From: Diphasiastrum complanatum
Taxonomy: Eukaryota; Streptophyta; Lycopodiopsida; Lycopodiales; Lycopodiaceae
NCBI GenBank assembly: GCA_029204225.1
Contig: CM055103.1
Location: 5,950,852 to 6,014,851, forward strand
Direction: 5' to 3'
Length of the DNA: 64,000 nt
Each line of letters begins with the position of its first letter. Position 1 is the first letter of the stretch. The notes below the pieces were generated by a model. It had not been told where the DNA came from and did not search any database. It worked only from the letters and a program-made list of their open reading frames with translations. Shown here one piece after another: positions 22,463-32,832 of the stretch. The translations under genes and the position numbers were made by a program.

Positions 22463-23518
22463 CTACTTTGAACTCTTCACATACTTCTCTTCTTCTTGAC
22501 TTGTGACTATTTCCCTCACCAGGTCTCTTAATAGAACCATTTGATCTGCTCTCTTTATGAAGACATGTGACTCCTTGTGACTAGTCATGTGTGAACTAGC
22601 TCCACTATTAATCCACCATGAATCTTTGTCACCTTCACTTGATATTGGACTTGAAGAACACATCAAAAGAGAATCACCACCACCTAGATCCTCATCATTA
22701 GTAGTAAAGTTGATTTGCTTGCTACCTTCATCTCTTTGCTTCAAACATTCATTTGCAAAATGCCCTTTGATTTCACAACAAAAGCATTTCAACTTAGACT
22801 TATCTTTCTTTTTTCCAAAAGAGGAAGTCTCACCTTGATCTTGCCCTTTAGACCACTTGTCTTTGCCTTTGCCCTTGAACTTTCCTTTGATGAACATAGC
22901 CTCCTCTTCATAATAAGATGTCGATGTAGATCCACCTCCTCTTGATTGAAGCCTATACTCCTCATTCACCAAGATCTCTTGCAAATCCACAATACTTGGC
23001 AAAGTCTTTTGAATAACAAAACTTTGAACAAGATTAGCATGATCATCCAACAAGCCATTAAGTATAACTTGAACAAGTTCTACCTCCTTAATGCTTTCAT
23101 CAATACATGCTAACTCATCATTGAATGCTTTAACGCTCAAAACAAAATCATGAGTACTCTCTTCCTTGTTTTGCAAACTTTGAAAGATTTACCTCCTAAG
23201 AGCAAGCACTCTTGATGTAGACTTGGATTCATACAGCTTCTTCAAAGCTTCCCAAGCCTCCAAAGATGATGTGCACTTACCAACTTCCTTGAGAAGTTCA
23301 TTGGTAACATTCATCTTAATCATGTGTAGAGCTCTCTTTGCTCTCTTGTCATACCTCATTTGATCTTGAGGTGCTTGAGGCCTCTCCTCCACACCTGCAA
23401 CAATCTCCATCAACTCATTCATCTCCAATAAGGACTCCATCCTCACCTTCCAAGTAGAATAGTTGATTGAGGTAAGCCTATCATTGCTCTCCAACATAAA
23501 GCCTCCACTTGTAGCCAT
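22463..23518 (-). pseudogene. Ty1/copia gag with zinc knuckle and start of protease
   Basis: The first open segment (23189-23518) begins MATSGGFMLESNDRLTSINY and contains WKVRMESLL and LWEALKKLYESKS-type spacing of the UBN2 gag family. A frameshift at about 23180 leads to the second segment (22463-23176): KAFNDELACID, ILNGLLDD, VNEEYRLQSR, a Lys-rich linker, the zinc knuckle CFCCEIKGHFANEC (CX2CX4HX4C intact) and WWINSGASSHMT. The last is the retroviral-type aspartic protease box, in which the catalytic Asp of DSGAS is Asn, so the protease would be dead. The element reads right to left from its primer site at 24099-24110. Confidence 0.85.
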
Positions 23519-24098
23519 GTTGAAGTGACCTGATCTTCTCTTTCAACCTGTTCCAATGCACAAAGCACTCTCTTGAATGTCAACAAATGAACTCAAGAAG
23601 ATATCACAAAGATATGGAACCTCTCAAATCTCTTCTAGCTAGAAAATCAACACATAGAATAGTGAAATCTTGCCCAACCTATGATCTATTCTCAATCAAA
23701 TGATTCTTGCCACTTCCTAAGATTGAAACACACTCAAATGAAGTTCAGTAACCTCACAAACTAGAGATCCAATCAAAATTAGGGTTTTGACAAAATCACA
23801 AAAAATTGAATATCTCAAATTCTACATGCAATTTCTAGAAACTTGATATATCTTCTTGTAGACTCCAATGAGACCTTCCTAATGCACCAAATATCATCTA
23901 AATCCAGTAAGCCAAGTGTGAAATCGTAATTGATCAAGTATATAATCCTATATTGAGTTTTGACCTACAAAAGGTCAATTCTACACATGCAAAAATGCTG
24001 ATTTTTGAGTAGAGATCAATCTAGCATGCTCTAGCATTGGTAACTCCTCCAAATCCTTGCTAAAGATGGCTGATCCTTTCATAACCTGAAACACAAGA

Positions 24099-24110
24099 GC
24101 TCTGATACCA
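24099..24110 (-). other. Copia primer-binding site (initiator Met tRNA)
   Basis: The plus strand GCTCTGATACCA is the exact reverse complement of TGGTATCAGAGC. It abuts TGTGAAGG, so the LTR ends CCTTCACA on the minus strand. Confidence 0.9.
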
Positions 24111-25690
24111 TGTGAAGGATTTCAGATCATTCAAGATCCAATCCATGTCCCTGATCTTTGGTTACAATAAGGAGCAAACCAACAATCCTGCCAATGTAGA
24201 AAAATCAGCATCTACATACAAAATGAGATGCAAACTCTAAGAGGTATTGATCAAACATGAACCAAAACATAAAATATGTTTGATGTCCGTACAATTACAG
24301 TACCCTAATATATTTCACACGTGTGGAACCGAAAATAGCAATAAATGAACATTCTACACACAAGATTGCAAGATAACACCAAGATAGTGCACCAATGAGT
24401 AGTAGAACCCAAAGAGAACCATGTATGAAGATGTGCCTCTCCACCAGTTACATCCTTTTATAGAGTTTTCAAACCCTATTTGGCCACTTGGCTTTCCCTC
24501 CAAAATGTAAACCCTACTATTTTTGGGTCTGGATTCAATGTACCCAAAGTTCAAATTTGAATCCCTCTCAAACTCAACTACCAACTTTCCCACACTTTCA
24601 AAAAGTGTTTATTGAATGTATTTTAAACTAATATAACTTCAAAAAGTTTATCTCTAAGTCTAAAATGAGTTTTGGCCTCTTATTGACAATTTACCAAAAT
24701 GTGACTAAACTAGACAAAACTAGTTGAAATCTCTCACACAACACAAATGAGAAATAAAAAAAACATCTTTTAGAAAGGCCCTCTTCAGGCTCATATTTCC
24801 TCTAATGAGGACTCTCCTTCTCAATCCATGGCACACTTGAACCTTAAGGACAACTCCCTCCATGAGATTAAAAAATAATTGAAAACACTCAAGGAACTCA
24901 CAAACATTAAACACAATGGATTTGTGGCAAACTATGTGAACATGGCACCACAATCCCATTTAGATTACACACATTGAACTATATTAACAATGCAAAATCA
25001 AGAATTTTTGATGATCTAAGCTAGATATGAGCAATCCTTGGCATGTCTCACCAGGTTGGGTTTCCTACCCACCTTCATTTGAATGCCTTTAACTTTTCAA
25101 GACAAGTCCTTTTGGCTCGAGAACAACTGCATCACAAACTAGACTTCGCTAGCTTTCCAACAAACAATCATACACTAGATTGAATCTACCTTGGAAAAAC
25201 ACCAACCATTCAAATTTTGGTGATCTCACATGAGTCTGAGAACCTCAGTCCGCAGCATGGATCAGTTCATCATGATTTTGATCCCTTTTGAATTTTCAAA
25301 ATCCACTTTATTGCAAACTATGTCCAAACTAGCTCTCAAAACCTTAATTTTTCAAGCAATTTTTCATATCAAACTTGAAACATTCAATCCATCCTCCATC
25401 CTTAGGTGGATTTGAAATTTCAAACAGTGTGATTTTTCTCTCTCACTAAGATGTGTGCTTCACCACAAAGGAGAGACCAATCTCTCCACCAATGCCAATC
25501 AACTTGAATTACTAGATCTTGCCTTCCACAAAAGAAGGAACTCCAAGATAATGGATTACACACCAAACACAAGTTTCACACACATTTATGACTCTATTTC
25601 AAGCCAAAAAACACTCAAGAACTATGAGTAGGAGTGAAACAATGTGACTAGGATATGAAAATCTCTTCTAGAATTCTAACTAGCCACACA
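24111..25690 (-). repeat. Putative long 5' LTR of the copia element
   Basis: The inner boundary at 24111 is fixed by the primer-binding site. The sequence to the right is non-coding up to the AT-rich block; the outer boundary is placed only by the change of composition near 25.7 kb. Confidence 0.4.
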
Positions 25691-26496
25691 ATTTTAGCAT
25701 GGCCCTGAATTAACTTTGATCGCCGTATATGTAATTTGTTGCATTGCCTTTGTTCATGTAATTTGGAAATAAAATATATAACTATTGCAAGAAAAAAAAT
25801 TTCTTATATGCATTTTCGACATGAAATCTATAGTATAGTGGTATCCATGAAATTAAAGAGATTGTTGATTGCATGGTTTTTAAAATTCAAGAATTTTTTT
25901 GTAATTAAAAATGAATATAATGAAATTTAGGATTTTATATTACATGGTGTTTTAGACAAAATGAAATAACTCATGAAAGGTATAAGCAAGAGTGCGAAAG
26001 AAAATTATATGATCTTCTGTACAAAACAAAGAAGTTCTTAAAATCATATATTCTAAATTCTTAGTCATCTTTTTTAATACCAGTATTATTGATAACTTTT
26101 AGGTTTGGCTTTTAAAGTGTTGTACCCATGCATTCTAGTGAGTTCATAAAAAGAAATATAAAACTTTTCTAGTCTATAAAATTTGCAGTATGTACATATG
26201 ATACTACTTCTAAGATACAAGTATTGAAATGTTTATGAAACGGGATGTATGTTGTAACATCGTGTAGCATGCGTTTTGGCGGATGCGTTATGTGATGTGA
26301 GTCTTTTTTCTAAATTGCTTGATTGTCCGATATATATATGACCATTGTGCAAGCATTCTAATTTGTAGATCGTTCGGTCACGCTTTCATGGTAGGTGGAG
26401 ATTCTGTAACATGAAAGTCAAGATGTTAGGATCTATTTTATATGAATTGTTTTATGCATGCTGTAAAAAAAAAATTGTAATGAAATCTCATAAAAT

Positions 26497-27130
26497 CTAA
26501 ATTAGAAATGCAAATGTACAAGAAAGGTCTTGTACTTGTGATTCACTAGTACCAATAGTGACTTGCGAATTTTTTTCTTTCTCAAATTTCTCTCTGTCTA
26601 TCATTTCTAAAACAGTTTCAATAAAAATCGGCCCTTGTGAAAGTAGAGCACTTGTATTTGACATATATCCTAGTTGTTTATCCAAATCTGTAGTTATTGC
26701 ATTAATGGCACCGCGAGTCATGTCTTTCCATTCGTTACAATTTTTATAGTATCTGAAGTACAATAATGTACGTATAGTAGAGTAATTTTTATTCGTGTGA
26801 GCGTCAAAATAACGAATGGTTGGTGGATTTTTTTCGATCGACGATGGTATGTCCACATAGAATAGCTTGTAAAAAAGCTTCAGGAATTTTAAAACAATAA
26901 TGTTTGTAAAAATAGTCGAATGTTTTTTAAACAATATATGAGAAGATTAGCGAAAATTCTAAAAAAATGAAAATGCATTGTATTTTATCACATATGTGTA
27001 AACATACTCAAAGTATAGCTTGTCGAGAATCCATTGGTGTACGTATTCGGTTCGATCCCACATAACTTCAATAGGAACATTTGTTTTGTAGTTGGGAACA
27101 CAACGAGATGTCGTGTTGTCTCAAAAGTCA
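26497..27130 (-). pseudogene. Unidentified AT-rich reading frame downstream of the Pif1 remnant
   Basis: A 145-codon open frame (26497-26934), probably extended upstream across a stop by VPNYKTNVPIEVMWDRTEYV to about 27130. Recognisable features are only composition (Asn, Lys, Tyr, Ile) and a likely helical stretch (YKNCNEWKDMTRGAINAI, then DLDKQLGYMSN). Same strand and composition as the Pif1 remnant, so the two probably arrived together. No family recognised. Confidence 0.4.
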
Positions 27131-27439
27131 AAGTTTGTAGAGAGATAGATTCTCTTTTTAATTTTTGAAGAAGCTGTAGAAATAATCATTCCATTTCTAT
27201 TTTTAATACTAATTTTTTCTTCTATAAAATAAATGATTTAAAAAAATAAATTATATTTTTCAAAAATATATAACTTACTTCTTCTACATATGGAGTCTTG
27301 GTTGTTGTTCAACAAAAGAATTGTAATTGATTAGTATCAATATGTTTATAAATTTAATTTTAAAATTATTTTCTTAATGTTTAATATATTCAATATATTT
27401 ATGTTGTGAATTGAATAGGATCAAAATCTTTAGGTGTTA

Positions 27440-28880
27440 ATTATCTTGTGAGGAGAATGTTCTTTTTTGTAGTTACTTGAGAAAGCATGACGTATATTAA
27501 ACCTGGACTGAAATTTTAACTATAATTTTTTTCTTGTAATTGTCATTCTTTGTAATTTATGTCCAGTTATTGTGTATCCTAGTACTATAGAAAATGTATA
27601 CTTATAATATGTTGTCGAATTGTATCTAATCCATTTTAGTTTTGATTTTGTTATACGAAATTGTTTTCTGGTGCATTCTATTTCTACAATTATTTATTGT
27701 AATTCTTTGTTTTGTTATGTTGGAAATCGATTATTTTGGCTGCTAAACCGTTTATAGTAGATTTTTCCAAATCTAAATTTGTTGTAATTTTCACTTTAGC
27801 ATTTATAGCTACTTTGGGTAGTTGATAAAATTTTATGTCGTTTATTCATGGCTGTAAATCTAGAATGTTCGCTACATTTGTTTTTACGTGTATATTCACG
27901 AGTTTTTTGTCATCAGATAGCTTGTTTAAAATCACATTGTTATAATAAATTGTATCGTTTCTATGTGTGCATATTATGATTGTATTTGAATAAAAACAAA
28001 TCGGTATATCTATTTCAGACTTGACATAAATTTTTTTTTTTCAATTTCTATGGTCGTGGGTTTCCTATGTCGAATTATGTTTAAAATTGACGAATATACT
28101 AAATCCAACAAATGTCTAATGGAATATTCTAGATTTAGATGATGCGCTAATTTTCAATATGGAGAATTCGAAATATGACAGATTTGCAAAAACGTTCTTT
28201 TTTTATGTTTGCAAATTGCAGGCAATTACGCTAAATCGCCAACTAATAATGTAGTTTTGAAATGGTTCATCATGCAGTCTATTTTTTACTTGATTTATTT
28301 GGAAAAACATAAAATTGTAACAACTCTGCAGTCATCATAGATATTTCATCAATTATAATAACATTTGCTTTTTTTATTAATTTGTATCGAACATCGTTTG
28401 GTGTTAAATTCGTGATATATAATGTATTTATCGGAATAGTTGTTTATTTGTATATTTTTCAAAAAAAATTCTAAATCATTATCATTTTTAATTAAATTCC
28501 TTATGATACATTTTGTGAAATATGATTGATCTACATTCGAAGCATTTAAGAGTTCACTTTCATTTTTAAATGAGTAGTGTTGTAGTAATAAATTGAAAAA
28601 GAATCCTTCTAATTGGTGGGCCGGATGATAATTTGTAAATCTCACGATGTTGTCATTTTTGTACAAATAATTTTTGAGTCGGTCTTGATACATCGGTGTC
28701 TCAAGTTTTTTGGAAAAAATTTTAATGTCAAATTTTTGTCAAAATTCATAAAATGTCGAATCTTCTAGTACTAATGGTCTAACAGTGTATACATCAATTG
28801 GATGAAGATGCTAATATGTCTCTTCTATCCAGTCTTCTTCCTTTATATGGCAATCTAGTATTGCTCTTGAGCAATACTCT
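27440..28880 (-). pseudogene. Pif1-like DNA helicase remnant, AT-rich
   Basis: The minus strand shows, in order: HPIDVYTVRPLVLEDSTFYEF, stop, QKFD...; MYQDRLKNYLYKNDNIVRFTN with FFFNLLLQHYSFKNESELL (28349-28693), the segment that precedes the motor in Pif1 proteins of Helitron-like and other elements; after a frameshift, NVIIIDEISMMTAELL (about 28310-28370), the Walker B/motif II; later DIKFYQLPKVAINAKVKITT followed by NLDLEKSTINGLA, matching LP..I..G..V.LT.NLD...G.VNG; and near 27.46-27.6 kb GYTITGHKLQRMTI (for A.TIHKSQG.T) and IYVMLSQV (for YVALSR). Walker A was not found and the space between the N-terminal part and motif II is too short, so motif I is probably deleted. Several stops and shifts; not functional. 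Confidence 0.75.
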
Positions 28881-28889
28881 TGACCTATC

Positions 28890-29240
28890 TCTACAGAAGC
28901 TGACAACAAGTTTAGTGTAGGAAGAAGTCAGAAGAGCTTATTTTCATTGATTACCCAAACAATTGTCTTGTATTCAAATAAGCAACAGTCCCAAAGGAAG
29001 AAGAATCCGAAGGACAAGAAGATGAAAGTTGAGCAAACTGAGTTGAACCAGCAACAATAGCACGATTGACAACAACCAAAGCCAAAGACCAAAGTCTTTT
29101 GCAAGTACTACCAGAGAATAAATCATGACATCAAGAACTGTCGAGTTCTCAAGCACAACAGAACAAAGAAGAAGATGTAGTAGCAGCATAAAGGAAGTTC
29201 TAATTCTACATGAAACTCCCACGATGATCCGACACTACTG
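28890..29240 (+). pseudogene. Copia gag fragment with zinc knuckle, plus strand
   Basis: Lys/Gln-rich linker followed by VFCKYYQRINHDIKNCRVL. It aligns with the knuckle of the copia element near 54.4 kb (MFWRYCKRNNHEIKDC), but here the second Cys is Tyr while the first is kept. Stops follow within 20 codons. Confidence 0.6.
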
Positions 29241-30645
29241 CTAGTACAAGATCAATGAACTAAAAATATCCAACACAACAATGGAATCTCGACTCAAGTG
29301 CTTCTCAGCACATGAGTCCATGTAAGTACCTATTTGAAGAACTCACAGCATCAAATTCGCTCAAATTGCTAGTTCTTGAACATGTTCATCAACCCACTTA
29401 GTGTTAAAATTGAAAAACAATTCATATTGATTTCTTGGCTTGCTACAAATGTTGTACCATGCAAGTATGTAGCTCATTAATGCAAAATGCCAAGTTTGGC
29501 CTACATAGAACTCGAGCTACATGATCATGTATTGTCTAGTTTGATAAATGCAACTTGCATATAGTTTGTAGACATAGAATTAGCATGATTATGCTTGTAG
29601 AAACTCGTGGCAACTCACATGCATTAATTGTAAGTGATCCATAGTGACATGCAAGGCATGCACAAAGTTTATTGGACACATGCATGATGATTTGGACATT
29701 TCTAGTTAGAACTAGTACACTTGCAAAAAGTTGGTAGAATTTCATGCATGACAAGTGACAAATGTCACATAGACTCTAGATGTCATTTTGGAATGGATAG
29801 ATATGGTTCTACCTCGAGCTACCTCAATCTCCATAAATATGTGTAGCTCTCCACACAATTGATAATGAAGAACCAAAGTTTTGTAGCTATCTCATGTCAT
29901 TTTGGATCTAAACAAATATTGCTTGTTATCTCTCTAGCTCTCTCTCTCTCTCTAACTCGTGTTGAGGCTAATGCTCATACATTGAAATCTTGTATTTTTT
30001 TCATTCTTTGATCATTGCTATTATATTCTGTTGATTAGCATGCTAGATTGTGGATTAGCCATTTCTTCTGAACTAGTTGATCAATCTAGAATCAGGTTAT
30101 AGTGCCAATCACAAAGCTCAATTAAGATCAGTCACTCTTGTGGACATTCCCCACACGTGTGAATTCTGGAAATTTTGTCACTTAGGAACAATCACTTGGT
30201 TTTCCTTCGACCAAAGGTACACAAGGGCTTTGTTTTTAACTAAGGTGACAAATAGTGTTATTTCATGTTTCTCAAAAGTCTCAAAATTAGATTACCATTT
30301 GTTGCATTTCATTCTAGCATTCATGTATAAAAAGGAATCCACTGTACGACATAGTTTGAACTAACTACACATTTTTCTTATATTATCCACACTTGTCCAT
30401 TCTTTCTATAGCTTATGTGCAATATGTACATCATACATGTCATCAAATATTGGAAATCACAAGAGTATTTAACTACAATAACATAAAAAATTTGTACTTT
30501 GGGGACAACATCTATGCCACTAAGTAGAAAGATATGACACACACAAGCACAATACATGCTTTTTTTTATTCTCTCGAAAAAGTTAGCCATAGATTAGGAA
30601 ATTCAAACAGAGTACATGTTGAAATTAAAATTATAGAAGTGAAAA
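29241..30645. other. No gene recognised; possible copia LTR debris
   Basis: Only short frames. A (CT)n patch lies at about 29935-29955. The block 29760-29990 has a TATA-like ATAAATATG and reads like part of a retrotransposon LTR, but no partner was found in the window. Confidence 0.4.
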
Positions 30646-30649
30646 ATTT

Positions 30650-31700
30650 CAGCCTCTCTGAAAAGAAGCAGGGGGGGAGATACAAAAGTCACCGCTCTCG
30701 AATTCCCTGCTATTTCTATCTAGCCAGATGTTCCAAAGAGTGGTTACTCTAATATGTTGCCAGAAAGCATTAGTCTTAGCATCCTCAAAAGTGATATCGT
30801 TTAGCAGTAAATCTCTGTGGCTGAATCTCTTGAATCTGACATGGAAGAGTGCAATAAAGAGGTCAGTCATTGATTTCCAAAGAGGAGCATAACAATGAAA
30901 AAGTAGGTGGATCACATCGTCAATAAATGTTTTGCATTTAGTGCAGACATGCGATATTTCACATCTATTACAAGCACGTACCGGAAGAGAATGTTGGAGA
31001 ATCCTAAGAGAAAAAATTCTAAGTTTGTCATTCTTGATATTGTGAGTACAGCGCAATCTGGTCTTCCAAAGGATGGGGGAGTCAAAAAGGGACCATTTGG
31101 ACCAAGAGAAGGTGAAGTTCGGCTCCTTGGTAGCAGAAAAAACAGAGGAGTAAGAAAGCTTGCCCGACTTAGCAAAGGCCTTAAAAGCCATTTTTTATCA
31201 CAGTCAGAGGGTATCGAGGTGGTGAGGGGGCCAAGATCACCATGGGAGAAAGTGTAGGATAGGAATTTGGATTCCCTGGTGGAGAGGCCAAGATCAGTTT
31301 TGAGACGAGAAAGGCTAAGGGAGTAAATAGAATCCACAATGTTGGCCCAAGTGACAAAGCCTTTCCGGCTTAGATTGCGACAAAGTCTTCCTTCAATCAA
31401 GGCCAAAGGCTTAGAATTTTTAAGGTTATAGCTTTAGAGAACCATAGAGACTCCAAGGGGGAGATGGAATTGTCTCCATTCCAGAAGGTAAGATCATGCA
31501 TAGAGAGTACGTCTCTGGAAATTGATTTGAATAAGGGGGAAGGGACGAAGTAAGGCAATAGTGGGAATGAGTGAAATCAAGTAAACAAGAATGAGAGAGA
31601 TTCCCCTCAGTCGAAAGAAAAGAAGGGAGAATAGCCATTATCATAAGGGCCCAAGGCTGAGGGTAGCGCAATACATGTTGGCCTAGACAAATGCTTTGGA
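30650..31700 (-). pseudogene. Plant LINE (L1 type) 3' end, zf-RVT region
   Basis: Two overlapping minus-strand frames join into a LINE ORF2 C-terminus. First is ALIEGRLCRNLSRKGFVTWA and LGLSTRESKFLSYTF (30912-31406). After a frameshift comes WKTRLRCTHNIKNDKLRIFS, LQHSLPVRACNRCEIS, CTKCKTFIDDVIHLLFHC, which is the zf-RVT pattern W...LPV...C..C...E..HL.FHC, then LWKSMTDLF and LWNIWLDRNSREFE (30649-31191). The order fits the region following reverse transcriptase. The endonuclease and RT domains are not in the window, as expected for a 5'-truncated LINE. Confidence 0.75.
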
Positions 31701-31704
31701 ACAT

Positions 31705-32832
31705 ATTTTAAAAAAATAGTGGGCGATAGAGGGTAAATTTAGCATGTAACTTTTTGTGCACTTGTGAAATGCTAAGAATGGTTGAAATTGGATTTCCACA
31801 TGCCTCACAATCGAAGGAACCGACGGTATATACGTATCCACCTTTTCTAAATGATATCAATTTAAAAACTCAAATTTTACGACATTGAATAGCTTTCTCT
31901 TGGTCAACTACATCTACCAAATATGAGAGCATTCTCACAATAACAACAACTAACATTCAATTATTGCCAAGACTAAGTTGTAGGCAAAGTGTTGATAACC
32001 TCCACTTTTCTTGAGTTATAGTTTAGAGCAACCCATTGTGCCTTTATGAAATCCTAGAATTTCATTTGCATACATGCACAACAAGCATCACAAAATCAAG
32101 GTCAATATGAATCAATGAGAAACGTGCCTTAATTGAGAATCTGTTCATGTCAATTGAGAATATGATTTACTTTGTAGCTAGCATTGTGTCACTATTACAC
32201 TCACTCGTCAAAAACAATTTTCATAACAGCTCAAACGAGCCATTTTGGCAGTCATAGCCATATCCTCCAAACAAATTGATCATCGTAAGCCAATCTAACA
32301 TGAAAACTTTCAAGGCCAAAGTAAAAAATTTAAGACAACATTAAGTTTCAATTGGAATGTTCGATGTCCTCAAAGTCTACAAAATGAATGATGAAAAGTT
32401 GCTATAGAAAATAGAACAGTAAAAAATGTTTCACAATCAACAGGTATCAGTTGCAAATAGCCCAACATAATAAGAATACAACCAACAGGTTTCTGCTCCA
32501 AACAAAAGATCTTCCTCAATCAAGGAAATTGCCAGCACTATACCTAATACCATTTAATTAGCCCTTCACATGATATAGACCGACAAATACTAAATTTCTT
32601 CATTTACTAGTTGACTAGCAGATATTTACAGGATATGCATCAGGAAAAAGCACTACCGCCCATAGCAAATCAAATGTCTCTCAAAAACTTTTCTTAGTGA
32701 TAATTTGGAGTTTTCAATTAATCCATCTTCCTCCTTTCTTAGCCTCCTGTCTAACTCATCTAAGGCTGAATGACTGAAGACATGTTCCTTCAGAAGAAAA
32801 CACCAGTGAGCAAGGAAACACAAGTAGACTTC
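31705..32832. other. 3' flank of the CCDC25-like gene; no gene recognised
   Basis: AT-rich sequence with no domain-bearing frame. It should include the 3' UTR and polyadenylation site of the gene that stops at 32833. Confidence 0.6.

Larger units (their letters stand above)
20940..25690 (-). mobile_element. Ty1/copia element, internally deleted, lacking a recognisable 3' LTR
   Basis: Order on the minus strand: putative 5' LTR (25690 to 24111, outer edge uncertain), primer-binding site, gag, protease box, RT scrap, unassigned 3' region and then an abrupt change to Helitron sequence at 20940. Absence of a second LTR beside the junction suggests truncation by rearrangement rather than simple insertion. 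Confidence 0.6.
25735..28880. other. Extremely AT-rich block, compositionally unlike its flanks
   Basis: From about 25.74 to 28.88 kb the sequence becomes strikingly rich in A and T with Lys/Asn/Ile/Tyr-biased frames, ending sharply at copia gag sequence on the right and putative copia LTR on the left. All recognisable protein homology is on the minus strand (Pif1-like helicase and one unknown frame). The bias suggests origin from an AT-rich donor or a long period of mutation; the sequence alone cannot decide. Confidence 0.7.

Noticed and set aside
22587-22945. Plus-strand frames in the copia gag region
   Set aside because: Shadow of the minus-strand gag with zinc knuckle.
25735-28880. Plastid or mitochondrial insertion
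   Set aside because: No plastid or mitochondrial gene was recognised; Pif1-like helicase content argues for a mobile element or viral source instead.
30907-31257. Plus-strand 116-codon frame
   Set aside because: Opposite strand of the LINE ORF2 homology, which explains the open frame.
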